Assembly: GCA_963575745.1 (NCBI GenBank)
Contig: CAUYUJ010008047.1
Location: 115,660-179,659 of the forward strand
Direction: 5' to 3'
DNA: 64,000 bases
Source: Prorocentrum cordatum
Taxonomy: Eukaryota; Sar; Dinophyceae; Prorocentrales; Prorocentraceae
Notes under the pieces: generated by a model
Database searches by the model: none
The model's input: the letters and a program-made list of their open reading frames with translations, nothing else
Told to the model about the DNA's origin: nothing
Program-made: the position numbers and the translations under genes
In this document: positions 11,014 to 21,527 of the stretch, piece after piece
How the letters are laid out: each line of letters starts with the position of its first letter
Numbering within the stretch: the stretch's first letter is position 1

Positions 11014-11960
11014 AAAATCCCCGACGTCGTGCTTTCTCGCGACGTGGACCCAGGGAGGTCTCGACTCTCCTTCTCTCGGGTCGGGCGAAAGGGGGGGATA
11101 GCAAAGGGGGGGTTTGATAATCAGCTCGCATAGCTGGTTTTCCCGGCGCCTCCCGGCGCCGGAGGCGGCGATGTATCGAGGAATGGGCCCCTCGGTGAGG
11201 CCGAAACCAGCTGCATGCAGCAAATTTCGTAACCCCCCCTTTCCCAATCCCCCCCTTTCGTCCTTTCGTCCGGCCCGAGTGGACCCAGGGAGGTCTTGAC
11301 TCCCCTTCTCTGGGGCCAGCGTTTCGCCCCGAGTCGCTTCCCGGCGGCCCCAGGGCCCAGCAGAGGCCCCCCCAAAGGGCTCAGACGACCGAAAGCCACT
11401 GGCCGTGATTTCGCCACGACGCGAAGAAGTCTAGGGAAGCCCTGGTGGGAGACGCTTGCCAGGGCGCTGGTGAAGCCTACCTGGGGAGCGAGCTTGCAAG
11501 ATTCTAGCAGCAAGCTTCCCAGGAGCTTCGACAAAGCTGCGACCGATTTGCTGGAGAGCTTCGGGGCCCGCGTAGTGGGAACGAGTAGGAAAACGCTTGC
11601 TCTCGCCCGCCTACTCCTCTGCCTCCGTGTCCACCTCTTCCGGCTCCCCCTCCTCCTTCATCTCCTCCTCCCCCATCCGTTTCCCTGAATACAGTCAGTT
11701 CGTATCATAAGGATACGCAGTGAGGGTGCAAGGTCCTTGGGCGGCCATGTGAACGTTCTTCGAGCGAGGCTGGCCAACGATAGTGGCCAAGGATGGACAG
11801 AGTAGGCGAAGATGCAGGGGTGCTCTTGGGAAGGTTGCTCATCCTTACTATGCAGGTTGACTGTAAATCACTCTTTCCTGTCGCACCTCGAGACGTGTCG
11901 GTCGGGCGGGCCAGGCGTTTCGCCTGAGACGTTCCCAGCATTTATGGTCCTGAAGGTAAA
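11014..11960. other. Non-coding, partial 237-bp duplication
   Basis: 'GACCCAGGGAGGTCTYGACT' occurs at about 11047 and 11282, suggesting a decayed ~235-bp tandem duplication. A plus frame (11296-11688) is open for 130 codons but has no recognisable domain and ends in pyrimidine-rich sequence. Confidence 0.4.
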
Positions 11961-11964
11961 GTTT

Positions 11965-12190
11965 GTAGCAGCTTCACGGATGGAGTGCGTGCCGTTTTCG
12001 AAATGTGGCTCTCGACTGGGCGCCGCGCACACTCCTCTTGAAAATTTGCACGAGCTTCACGGATGGAAGGCGGGCGGTTCGCCTTAGCGCCGCACGCATC
12101 TGTCACAACCAACTAGAATAAGCTTACGCATGTGGGGCGATGCCTTGCCAAAATGCGGCTCGCGCCGTAGCGCCGCGCACCGTCGTCTTA
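11965..12190. repeat. ~85-bp tandem repeat, about 3 degenerate copies
   Basis: Each unit carries 'cttcacggatgga', then 'aaatgtggctcg' or 'aaaatgcggctcgcg', then 'gcgccgcgcac'. Starts are near 11970, 12055 and 12130. A second short duplication ('gcgttgattcgc') follows at 12276-12340. Confidence 0.6.
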
Positions 12191-12480
12191 AGAGTTCACA
12201 GCAATTTCAACGGCTCTGATGGTTGACGTCCCAGAACTTGTGTTTTGGTGCGATATAGGACTGTCAGGGCGCATCAGTCGCGTTGATTCGCGGTGTGGGG
12301 CGATTCGGGATCGTAAGGGCGCAGAGTAGCGTTGATTCGCAGCGTTGAAATCCCAGGGACGGTATCTTGGCGCAGTTCAGGACCTTCAGACTTTTGTTTT
12401 CTAGGCACCTATGAGCTGAAGTTGGAGGGAAGGTTTATTGCAACATCGTTACTGCATCTGGGGTTTGCACTGGTCCACTT

Positions 12481-12640
12481 CGTCCTCCTCCTCCTCCTCC
12501 TCCTTCTCCTCCTCCTCCTCCTCCTCTCTCCGCCTCCCCCAGCCGCCTCCTCCTCCCCCTCCACCTCATCCGCCCTCCTCCTCCTCCTCAGCCTCCCTCC
12601 CACCCGCATCGCCTCCTCCTCCTCCTCCTCCTCGAACATA
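12481..12640. repeat. (CTC)n-rich tract
   Basis: Interrupted CTC/TCC microsatellite of about 160 bp. Confidence 0.92.
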
Positions 12641-13480
12641 ACACAACATGAATACTCTCACCTCTCTGCCCCGAAGACGTGCTGAGAATGCCCCGCCCCC
12701 ATTTCCGCGAATGCTGTTACACCCAGGGTCGGTCGGAGTTGGGTTTTGGTGTGCGAGCTTTTGATCTGAGCATTTTCTGTCCTACCCAAGAGGCGCTCCC
12801 GCTGCAGCGGTGACCTCCCTCATTTTGAAATCAACACTTCGCTCCCGTGGTTCAGAATGGCGCTCTGCCTCAGCGCGTGCCACAGTTCGGAATCCGAGTG
12901 CTTCCTTGTGTCGCCCCCCTCCTTTTCCCTTCCCCACCTTCTCCCGACTTTCCTTGACTCCTACTGCTCCTGCTGCTGCAGCTCCTCCTCGTTCACCTCC
13001 TTGCTCATCCTTCTCCTGCTCATCCGCCAAATCCTTCTCCAATACAGTACAGTAGGGGCCCGACCACAAGAAACTTTCCACACGAAACCCAACCCCGAGA
13101 CCCCAGGATGTCCACTGTTTTTTTTGGTGTGGGAACGCTTCGCTTTTCCACCGCAAAGCCGTCGAAACTCGAGAAACCGAGGGCACCCTGGAGGCAAGCA
13201 GGGCGTCTCTTGGCATGGGCCTCCACTGTATACACAGACCCCCCTTTTCCTGAGCGCGCATGACACGATGGTGTCCTTTCGGGGGCTCCAGGCCCGCCGC
13301 GTCGCCCGTCGGCGGCTCGAGGACAAAAAATCAGTGCCATGGGAAGGGATGCGTGGGAGGGGCAGGATGTCAGGGATTTGGCAGCGAGCCCAGGGGGGAC
13401 GCGAGAAGGTGTGAGACTTCTCAGAAGGCGGCGGGGCTTCTCAGAAGGCCTCTGGCCTGCTGAGGCATGTTCTGAGCCCT
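12641..13480. other. Unassigned sequence
   Basis: The minus frame from 13261 to 12782 is open for 159 codons with a Lys/Glu/Gly-rich middle (around DEQEKDEQGGERGG). The region is pyrimidine-rich on the plus strand, so this is probably compositional. No domain. Confidence 0.3.
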
Positions 13481-13483
13481 CCC

Positions 13484-14100
13484 CGAAGGCACAGGAAACG
13501 CCTCTCGGACGGCCGAAAGCCTCCTGAGAAGCCCCGCCGTCTTGCGAGAAGGCCTTCCCCTTCTCACTTCCCCCCCCCCCCCCTCGCTCGACGCCGAGAC
13601 ATGGCGCGGGTTGGCCTCCCCCCTCTCTTCTCCCCCCCCCCGCCCCAGCACTCGTGCGCTGGCGGCGCTGGCGCGACGCTGGCCTCCGCCGGGCGGGGCG
13701 TCGCGCGCGCGGGGGAGGCACCCGGGGCGCTCCGCAAGAGGGCGGGCGATCGACCACCAGAGCGCCGTCGCCCCCTCTGTGTACAGTAGGCACGTACGTC
13801 GCTGCCCCGATACGCCACACGCAACAGGTAGCGTAATGATACGGAGCTCAGCACGTATCCCGAACACGCAGGCTTGACCCACCACGTTCGCCTAAGCGTG
13901 GGCCAATACGTTGAGCCAACACGCAACGCGTTGGCGCGGACGTTCTGAGAACGGTACGTGTTGCGTATCGAGTCGTGCGTGTCGAGGCGGCGAGCGATGG
14001 GGGGGAAGTGACAAGGAGAAGGCCTTCTCAGAAGGCGGCGGGGCTCCCCAGGAGGCCTCCGAGCCTCCTGAGGAGTTCTCCGTGTCTTCGGGGGAGGCTT
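13484..14100. repeat. Inverted repeat, ~110-bp arms with ~400-bp loop
   Basis: The left arm (about 13484-13592, including AAGCCCCGCCGTCTTG and GAGAAGGCCTTC) is the complement of the right arm (about 13990-14100, including GAGAAGGCCTTCTCAGAAGG and CGGCGGGGCT). The 55 bp nearest the loop pair best and the outer part is diverged. The left arm is preceded by another copy of the 'cttctcagaaggc' word at 13418-13450. There is no ORF in the loop that I would support. Confidence 0.7.
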
Positions 14101-14154
14101 CGAGAACTTCTCACACAGGGCCCTGGGACTTCCGAGCCCCCTGGGAAGGCCCGC

Positions 14155-14313
14155 CCCTCCTCCTCCTCCTCCTCCTCCTCCTCCTCCTCCCTCCTCCCTC
14201 CTCCTCCTCCTCCTCCTCCTCCTCCTCCTCCTCCTCCTCCTCCTCCTCCTCCTCGCCTCCTCCTCCTCCTCCTCCTCCTCCTCCTCCTCCTCCTCCTCCT
14301 CCTCCTCCTCCTC
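14155..14313. repeat. (TCC)n microsatellite
   Basis: About 160 bp of nearly uninterrupted TCC/CTC immediately after the right arm of the inverted repeat. Confidence 0.97.
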
Positions 14314-15560
14314 TCGGCTCGCCGCCGATCCGAGACACTGCGAGGGCACACCCCTCGTCGACCCGGAGCCTCGCAGGGTGCGCCCCCAGAGCTCTGCAGC
14401 CACATCGGGAGACGAGAAGCTGTCGTGGGGCACCCGCTGGCAGGCCAATCTCCTTTTTCGGTGTGCTGTCGGTGTCTCGCCCAGGGGGTCCCAACGGAAT
14501 TGCCCTCAGAAGAAGACAGGAGGCCCAACCTCACAATGAGCACCCCGCACGGGCGTCGCGCTTTGGCAGACGCACCCACGGAAGGAATCGAACAGGGCAT
14601 GACCGTCGAGCGAAACCCGACGAGTGCTTCGTAGACGCCAGCTCTAGCGGTCGGGGTTTCTTCCCATGCCTCGACTTAGCATATTGGCCCAACGCGCTTC
14701 GCGCTCGAGGCCACATCAGGGGCTGGCGGAGTCGCCAGAGGCTAGCGCACTGCTGAAGATACAGTATCCGGGATGCTACCGTTCCAACAAAAAAGGAAGA
14801 CGCAGTGCAGGAGGGGTGGGGGGCCCCGCGCGCGCAGCCCACGGCCCATTCGGTATGGAAGTACAGGGCAGTTTTTAATACATAGAATTTTTGACACTGT
14901 ATGATTTTAATACATGATTAATTCATTAATGAATTTATGCGTGCACTCATCCTTGTTTTTAGTACTGAATCCCTGCATTTTTAATACATGATCCGCACGC
15001 GGAGCATGTATAAAAAACGGCACTGTACACCGAGCATGGGAATGGGAGCGGCCGCGCGCGCGGCGCCGTTGTCCCTTCTGCGTGGGAAAAATGGCAAATG
15101 CGAGCGCTCGCCGTGCGCGTGTTGGCGCTTTCATTGTTGGTTTATGCTGGGCTCAATGATAACATAGTGTACCGATGTGCCCACGCACCCCTTCTGCCCT
15201 GCCCACCCCTCTGTTGCGCTTGAACCAATGACGCCTCATCTCCGCCTCCCAGCCATGTCCAAATAAACCCATTCTTCTTTGATCTCCGTCGCCCTACCTA
15301 CCCCCAGACGTTTTTTTTGTCGCGTCGACTTGGGGCAGGACGCGGTCGGCTAAGAAGGGCAGATTGACTTAACGACCCGAGAGAGAAAGCGGAAGAGTCA
15401 CGGAGGAAGGAAGGTCAGGAAGTCCCGCGCAGATGAGAGTCATCTTTCTGGGCGGTGCTGGCGGACCCTTCCCCAACGATCCGAGAAAGGAGTTGTTCCC
15501 CACATGCTAAGCGAGGTTCTTGTTTTCTTTGAACACCCAGCGCAGCCTTCACACCTCAGC
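14314..15560. other. Non-coding; 'aatacat' words near 14.88-15.0 kb
   Basis: No supported gene. 'TTTTTAATACAT' and close variants occur three times between 14873 and 14992, next to A/T-rich sequence. The rest is mixed GC with no recognisable frame. Confidence 0.35.
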
Positions 15561-15840
15561 TCACACCCCTCTTGTCCTCATCACAGTCACACCATCATAT
15601 TCATCATTGTGACCACCACGATCACCATCTCATCGGGATCACCATGATCACAATCATCATCATCAGCAACATCCTTCACTCTCTGCCTCACACACACACA
15701 CGCAATCACTCACAACCACATCGTAATCCCAATCATAATCACCAGCATTATCCTAACTACCACACCATCACCATCATTATCGTCATCCCATCGTGATCAC
15801 CGCCACCATCACCATCGCCATCATAAGAAGCATAACCATT
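15561..15840. repeat. Imperfect CAT/CAC-rich tract
   Basis: Degenerate ATC/CAC repeats with one short (CA)n run near 15688-15702. Confidence 0.85.
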
Positions 15841-15884
15841 CACCCTCTGACACACGTTCACATACTCACATACTCACCTAAGAG

Positions 15885-16720
15885 AAGTCTCGAACGGGAG
15901 CCTCATGTGTGAACGAATCCACGTGAGGACGTCTCAGGCGGGAACCCTCTCTCTGCGGGGTTGCCAGATTATGTTAGCAATCCGAGCGGGTCATCCAAAA
16001 CCTGTAATTGTCGTCGCGCTTGGACTCCTGAGGCTTGAGTCAGGGGGAAATCTCGAGCGGGGGCCTTGTCTTTGAGTGATTTGTGAGAAAGTCTTGAGCG
16101 GGAACCCCCTGCCTATGGGGCCGCCAGTTCATGTTAGGACACCGAGCGGATTATCCCCAACCTGTAAAAAAGTCGGGACGTTTGGGGTCCTAAGGCATGA
16201 CGGTGGATGAACTATCGAACGGGGGCCTCGCCCCTGAAGAATAAAGTGTGCGGAAGTTTCCAGCGGACCCCCCCTCTCTACGGGCCCGCGAGAACAAGTG
16301 AGCAATTCGGGAGGGTCATTCAAAACCAATAGCTGTCGCCACTTTTGGGATCCTGAAGCATGAATCTGGAAAAAATCTCGGCCGGGAACCTCATGTGTGA
16401 GTGGGTCGTGAGGAAGTCTCGGGCGGGAGACTCCTGGCCGCCAGATCATATGAGCAATCCGAGCTGGTCATCTAAAATTTGTGACTGTGGCCACTTTTGA
16501 AATCCTGAAGTCGAGCTGAACTCTTGTTTCTGAATGAATTGCGAAGAAGTCTTGAACCGGAGTTCGTTCCTTATGGGGCCGTGGGATCACGTAGCTAGTC
16601 ACAGCAGGTCATCCCAAACCTGTGATTGCCCTCACTTTTGGAATCTGGAAACACGAATTTGGACAAGGTCTCGAATGGGAGCCTCGTCAGTGAATGAGTT
16701 TTGAGCAATCTTCTGGGGCC
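15885..16720. repeat. ~162-bp tandem satellite, about 5 copies
   Basis: Unit starts 'tctcgaacgggagcct' or a variant at 15888, 16051, 16213, 16375, 16510 and 16669. The spacings are 163, 162, 162, 135 and 159 bp, so the fourth unit is shortened. Within each unit the order is 'gtgtgag.g...gaggaagtct', 'gcgggaacccc', 'gccagat.atgt', 'gcaatccgagcgggtcat.caaaacctgt', 'cttttggaatcctgaag'. Units are strongly diverged. No coding potential. Confidence 0.85.
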
Positions 16721-17090
16721 GCTTTGCCCATTTGCTTATTCGGCTGGGCCACGGCATGGGCATCTACCGGGAGACGGCGGCGAGGCGGATAAACGCGCGC
16801 GGTCGTTGCGACGCAAGGTCTGGGCATGTTCTTCGTTTTCCTGTAGGCCGTTAGCAAATGCAACGCAATCCACGGCGATCGCGACGCGGGTCGGCGCCTC
16901 CCGAATGCCCCGAACATTCACAAAACGGGGGGGAACCAGTGCGTTTTACCTTCATGCGTCGGCATGTAAATTCGGTTCACGGCCGTACCGGAACGAGCTG
17001 AAAAACAAATTGGGGCTCGAGCAGGAACGACTGGCCACCATCGCGCCCTTCGGATTTCACGCCGAAAATTAACCGTGGAACGAGGGGTGA
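16721..17090. other. Unassigned sequence
   Basis: A plus frame from about 16701 to 17072 stays open and is in the same frame as the next exon-like segment. Two stops (17070 and 17088) separate them. The peptide near its end (RNELKNKLGLEQERLATIAP) looks natural, so it may be an upstream exon. Confidence 0.3.
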
Positions 17091-17144
17091 AGGCCAGGCC
17101 GGCTCCTCCGCCCCAGGTTCTTACCACTTGGAATATGGCTGCAG

Positions 17145-17744
17145 GCGCTCGGCCGTGAAGCGTTCCCGATCAACCAGGAGGTCGCCGACCTCCTGCAACA
17201 GGGCGCCGAAGGCACTGACGACGACGGCCGGGCCGAAGAGCGAGCGCGGAGCTTGCTCGTGTTCGGGCCCAGCGAGCAGGAACTCACGTGGCAGAGCTCG
17301 GGGCCGCACGCCGTGCTCACCGTGCGCCGTTCGGGGTTCACCCTGACGCGCGCGTCCTACCTCACCTCCACGCTGTCGCAAGGTCAGAAGCTACGCAAGG
17401 GCCTCGGCGTCGACTGTGCCAGGGATGAAGACGCCGGCCGCACGGGCATGTCGGACGATCAGTGGTGGCTGCACCTCTACGTCATGTCCTCCCGCGCCAC
17501 GTGCATGCGGAACGTGCTGATCCTGCGGCCGCCGTCGCGCGGATTTCTGGAGCGTGGGCCACCGGCGTCCTTGCGGAAAACGCTCAAGGAGTTCGACGAA
17601 AGAGCGGCGAGCTCCAGGGCTGAGGCCGAGCAGCTCGCCGCAGAGCTTGACTTCGCGCTGCCTCCTGCCTGGGCGCGGCCGCGCCCCGCTCGAAGCCAGC
17701 GGGGTTGTCCCAACGGCTTGGTCTCGCGCGCCAGCGGCCCGTGA
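17145..17744 (+). CDS. Possible exon of unknown protein (partial)
   Basis: An open plus frame of 199 codons reads like a genuine protein. It begins after a CAG (17142-17144, atggctgcag) that could be a splice acceptor, although the same frame is open upstream to 17091, where another CAG at 17114-17116 would also serve. The first part includes ALGREAFPINQEVADLLQQ and the middle includes LLVFGPSEQELTWQSSGPHA followed by SDDQWWLHLYVMSS. The last third is a charged, helix-prone stretch (SLRKTLKEFDERAASSRAEA) that could be a short coiled coil. From about 17690 the frame enters a short tandem repeat ('cccaacggctt'), so the true exon may end before that at a donor. I recognise no family. The antisense frame is open too, but its residues look like a shadow. 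Confidence 0.4.
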   Translation, partial: ALGREAFPINQEVADLLQQGAEGTDDDGRAEERARSLLVFGPSEQELTWQSSGPHAVLTVRRSGFTLTRASYLTSTLSQGQKLRKGLGVDCARDEDAGRTGMSDDQWWLHLYVMSSRATCMRNVLILRPPSRGFLERGPPASLRKTLKEFDERAASSRAEAEQLAAELDFALPPAWARPRPARSQRGCPNGLVSRASGP

Positions 17745-17800
17745 ACTTGCCCCAACAGTGTGGCTCGCGAGGTTGCCCCAACGGCTTCGCGATGTGGCCA
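17690..17800. repeat. ~30-bp repeat, three degenerate copies
   Basis: 'GGTTGTCCCAACGGCTT', 'CTTGCCCCAACAGTGTGG' and 'GGTTGCCCCAACGGCTTCG' follow each other with 'tctcgcg/ctcgcg' spacers, at the tail of the exon-like frame. Confidence 0.5.
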
Positions 17801-18230
17801 TCGGAGAACGCGCCTATACCGACCGAAGCGGCGACGGCGCCAAGGGAAGTCGATGCGCGCGCCCTTGGGGGGGCTGCGGAGGGCGAGGAAAAGCAGGATG
17901 GCGAGGAGGAGGCAAGGCATGGGACGGGAGGGGGGCCTGCGCCAGGGGGAGAAGGTTAAGTAATGGCGCAGAGGAGACAGCAAAAGAGCCCTCGCAGTCA
18001 CAGAAACGACGATGAGCATTACTTCCAGACTAACCGAGAAAATTGTCATGCGGGGTCTTACCGTCGGAAAACTTAAATCGCAGCGCGCGTTTTTTTTTGT
18101 TTGTTCTTGTGTTTTTGTTTTTTTGTTATTATATATAGCTACACATGTATAAACTGGGGGAAGCGCTGTCGGACCTCGGGGCTAGTTCCGGGACGAAAAA
18201 AACCCGTCAGGAGATGGCGAGGAATTCCGG
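17801..18230. other. Non-coding; T-rich tract at 18.09-18.13 kb
   Basis: No gene supported. A TTTTTG-rich run followed by 'attatatata' lies at about 18087-18140. Confidence 0.4.
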
Positions 18231-18883
18231 GTGTCTTCCACATGCAACGCGCCCACCCCCCACCACTCACAGATTGTCGACCGCCCGCCAGACAACCGCC
18301 CGATGCCCACCCGCCCTTGCACCGCCGACCACGCGCCCGCGCCCACGCGCCACGCGCCGCCCATTACTCGCCCATGGCTGGTGCACCGCCCCCACCGCCC
18401 ACAATCCACACTCCAGTCACTCACCGCGCACCCGCGCAATCCCCACCACTTCACCACAGTCTCACCACCCACTGCGCTCTGGCCCTCCACCTCCGCGCCA
18501 CGCTACAGCCAATCACGTAAGGCACACTGCGCACTCACCGAGATAATCCAACACTTGCCACGTACACACCACCCACCGCACCACCCACCCAGCACCCTCG
18601 GCACAGAACCCACTCATCAACGCGCCGTGCTACGACGCAAACTACCCGCGACCCGCTCGCCACCCAGTCACTATCCACAAGCCGCGAACCACCGTCACCC
18701 ACCATCTCTGACACGCCAGCCCGCCCACCAACCCACCACTTACTCCCCGCACTGTGAAAACCACACACTTACTACCCACACGCAGCTAACCAACCACCCA
18801 CCGCACCGTCTCCTCATGACCCACCACGCACTCACCCCCCATCACAAACCCACCACCACTCACGCGCAACCCACCACACACAG
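18231..18883. repeat. CCACC-rich simple sequence (left flank of the retrotransposon)
   Basis: About 650 bp dominated by CCACC, CGCCCAC and CACAC words on the plus strand. It runs directly into the left LTR. CAC-rich sequence resumes immediately after the right LTR at 28301, so the retroelement appears to have inserted into this tract. Confidence 0.8.
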
Positions 18884-19163
18884 TGGAAAAAAAACCGAGC
18901 CCCTCGGATCAGACTCGCCCCTCTGTCTCCTTAATACCCCTTTCTGTTTGCGTGCATCTCTCCCCTGTCTCTCTGTTGCTGGTGTTGATGTCCCTCCTCC
19001 GTCCATAACCGTTTGGCTGGCAGCTGGCATGAGGCAGTTTCGGCTATCAGTTGCGAGATATCGACCGATGACGGCGTTTCTCTCTCATCGCTGCCGCGAT
19101 CGCCGCTGAGGGCCCGCCGAGGCTCAAGGAGAGATGGCGCGCTCGAGGAGGGTCGGATCCGCA
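18884..19163 (+). repeat. 5' LTR of the copia element
   Basis: 280 bp beginning TGGAAAAAAAACCGAGCCCC and ending GGTCGGATCCGCA. It shares long exact blocks with the 3' LTR, for example CTCCGTCCATAACCGTTTGG and TTTCTCTCTCATCGCTGCCG. A 'ccttaatacccc' motif lies near its left end. The position of transcription start was not determinable. Confidence 0.92.
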
Positions 19164-19249
19164 GCGGCAGCGGAGCAGCGTGGAGGCGCGCCAGAGCGGA
19201 TTCACGGAGCGTAGCAGTCACCAGCTTCAAGAGGAGCGAGAGTGGCGAG

Positions 19250-20160
19250 ATGGAGATCTCCAACTACGAGCATGCGTGCGCGGACAGGGCGATGGCGCTG
19301 AGCAGAGCGACCTCGTCGGGAGAGCAGCGGAGAGCCCCTGCTATGTGCTCAGGACGTTTGTCGCCAGAGTCCCTGCCCCCCAAATCCTTCGGGGATCGCG
19401 GCGAGGATTGGAGATGGGGCGCGCGGTCGATTCCGCCCCAGCAGTTGCCAGGCCGAGACCTCGAGGGCATCCCAAGTAGGGATGGCAGCGCGACGCGCTG
19501 GAGAGGGTGCAAGAAGGACGTCGCCCCGTGGATCAAGGGCATCAACTTAGACGTCAACTGGAGTTGGGCAACGCGGATGGTGAGGTGCCTGACAGGCCTG
19601 GCGAAGATCCTGGGCCGGTCGACCCCGATGGTGGAGCTGCGCGCGAAGCCCTGGGCCTGGGTCGCGGACGGTGCGCGCGACGTGGAGACGCAGGGCGACG
19701 ATCTTGAGGAGGGGGCCGACAGGGTCACTGGGAGCCGTCGGACCACATGGCTGGCATCAACAGGCTGATGGAGGTGCTAGCCACCATGGGGGTTGACGAA
19801 CCAACGAGGCGCGGGTAGGTGATGAGTTTCTTCTTCAAGCATCTGCACAGGCCCCCAGGCGAGGACCTGAATTCGTGGATGATTCGGTTCGGTGAGGCGC
19901 GTGGCCAGCTCGACGAGGAGGATGTCCCATTACCTCGGAGGACGGCGGGCTGGTGGCTCATCCAGAAGACGGGACTCTCAGACGCACAGAAGAGCATGCT
20001 GATGACCTCCTCCAATGGCAGCATGGACTTGGAGGACGTTGTACTGGCGATGCTGAGAGTCTCCCCCAAGTTGCACACTACGGAGAGGCGTGGTGGCATG
20101 TTTGATCGTGGCTTCGATCGCGCAAGGCCGTCGAGGTTCCTCTTGAAAACTAATATCGCG
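19250..20160 (+). pseudogene. gag: copia gag (capsid region), frameshifted
   Basis: The first ATG after the LTR in a useful frame is at 19250, 86 bp downstream. Frame 2 runs to a stop at 19766-19768 and carries KKDVAPWIKGINLDVNWSWA and TGLAKILG, which resemble the N-terminal capsid part of algal copia Gag proteins. The homology then moves to frame 1 by about 19750-19820 and continues with HLHRPPGEDLNSWMIRFGEA and RRTAGWWLIQKTGLSDAQKS, the conserved capsid core with its WLLxxxGLS-type motif, up to about 20090. A +/-1 shift and an in-frame stop between the two halves prevent a single polypeptide. The role in an active element would be particle assembly. Identification is by recalled family resemblance, not by a search. 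Confidence 0.75.
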
Positions 20161-20901
20161 AAGAAGGTCGAGAGGCTAACGTCGCCGTGGACGTGGGCGG
20201 TCTCAGCAAGCTCGACGACTGGGAGCTGGAGGCCCCGGCAATGGAGCTGGACACGAACGACGGCGACGACGACGACGCGTGCGAGGAGGTTGTGGCCTCC
20301 GAGGAGGGGACCTCGAGGTGCTACTCGCGTCGGAGATGGAGGCTCTCAATACGATCCTCAAGGAGGCCGAGCACGACCCGGAGTTGCTGCTCCTTCTGCA
20401 AGTGAACCAGGCTGACTCGAGCTAGAAGGCAAGGACCCGGAGTTGGCGCAGGAGCTAGGCAACATCGAGAGTGGCGTTGAGTCGATGATGGGGAGCCTCA
20501 TCGCGGTAAGGGAGAATAGAGAGCAATCGAAGGAGCTCAGGGAAGACCGCAAGTTTGGCAAGGGCCCTCCCAAGGGCGCGGGAAAGCAGAAGTTTGGCGA
20601 CCAGAGTGGCATCAACAAGGACAAGGCCAATTCGGAAGACCACTGGTGCAAGCAGGCGGGCCATTGCTCTGGAGACGCTTGCTGCCCGAAGCTCAAGGAG
20701 TGGAAGGCCGACCAAACGACGAAGAAATTGCAACCGCGTGGCAAGACGCGGGGCGCCCTGGTGGTCGACCTCCTAGACACCTACGCCGGTCGCGAGGTGC
20801 TTCAGTCGGCCCCGTCGGAGGCGTTCGAGGTGCTGGTCGCGGAGGATGAGCCGCCGACGACGACGTCGCGCAAGCCCCAGACGGGCTCGCTGCCTGTCTA
20901 A
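20161..20901 (+). pseudogene. gag: copia gag tail with decayed zinc knuckle
   Basis: After a frame break near 20160-20430, frame 1 resumes at about 20443 with a Lys/Glu-rich segment (VRENREQSKELREDRKFGKG), then HWCKQAGHCSGDACCPKLKE at about 20641-20700. This resembles the CCHC zinc knuckle that binds RNA in Gag, but the C-x2-C half is not intact (only one cysteine precedes the histidine), so zinc binding is doubtful. The stretch ends at a TAA at 20899 that falls between Gag and protease. A short acidic run (GDDDDACEEV) is visible in an alternative frame at 20260-20300, showing local indels. Confidence 0.65.
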
Positions 20902-20943
20902 GAGCTGATCGCCGAGCTGGGCCTGGGGATCAAGGTCCAGGAG

Positions 20944-21527
20944 TTGCTGCTGTCCGCGGTCTCTATCGGCGGTGAAGGTGACAAGAGCACGCTGGACGCG
21001 GCCTGCAACGACACCGTGGCTGGCGAGGTCTACGCGCGGCGCCTGGAGGACCACTGCCGGAAGCTGGAAATCGACAGGTATATCCATGAGGAAGCGCAGT
21101 GCGCGGTAATCAGGTTCGGCAGCGGTGAGAAGCAGATATGAGCAGATCTCGCACGAGAAATGGACGGAGCCCGTCGCGGTCTGTAGTTGACGTCGACGCG
21201 TCTCTGACGTTCTCGGTCATCCAGGGGTCCGTCCTGCAGCTGCCGATTAGCAAGGACGCGTTGAAGGCCACGGGCGCATCCATCGACTTTGAGACGAGCT
21301 CGATCACATCCCAGAGGCTCGGTATCCCATTGACGGCTCTGGGCGAGACGGATGGGGGTCACTATGCCGTGCCTGCGTTCCCCAGATCGAGCTGGAGTCC
21401 GCCTATTGGTCCGATCGCCATGACGAACGATTCGGCGTTTCGAGTTCGTGCCAAGGTCAACGAGGCGCTGATGACGATGCGATCTCATCTTGCGGCGCAG
21501 GCGGCGGGCCAGGAGGCGCGGGGGTAA
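20944..21527 (+). pseudogene. copia aspartic protease, frameshifted
   Basis: Frame 1 from 20944 to the TGA at 21139 contains STLDAACNDTVAGEVYARRL. The catalytic Asp is encoded at 20995-20997, but the expected D-T/S-G/A triad reads DAA here. The downstream half of the domain is in frame 0 (about 21190-21490), including GSVLQLPISKDALKATGASI and a Leu/Thr-rich strand region that matches the C-terminal part of such proteases. A frameshift near 21130-21190 separates the halves. The enzyme would cleave the Gag-Pol polyprotein. The substitution next to the catalytic Asp plus the frameshift indicate an inactive remnant. Confidence 0.7.

Noticed and set aside
13564-14448. Glu/Arg/Gly-rich minus ORF
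   Set aside because: Created by the TCC microsatellite and GC-rich inverted repeat.
19164-19200. tRNA primer-binding site after the 5' LTR
   Set aside because: The sequence (gcggcagcggagcagcg) does not match any tRNA 3' end I can recognise.
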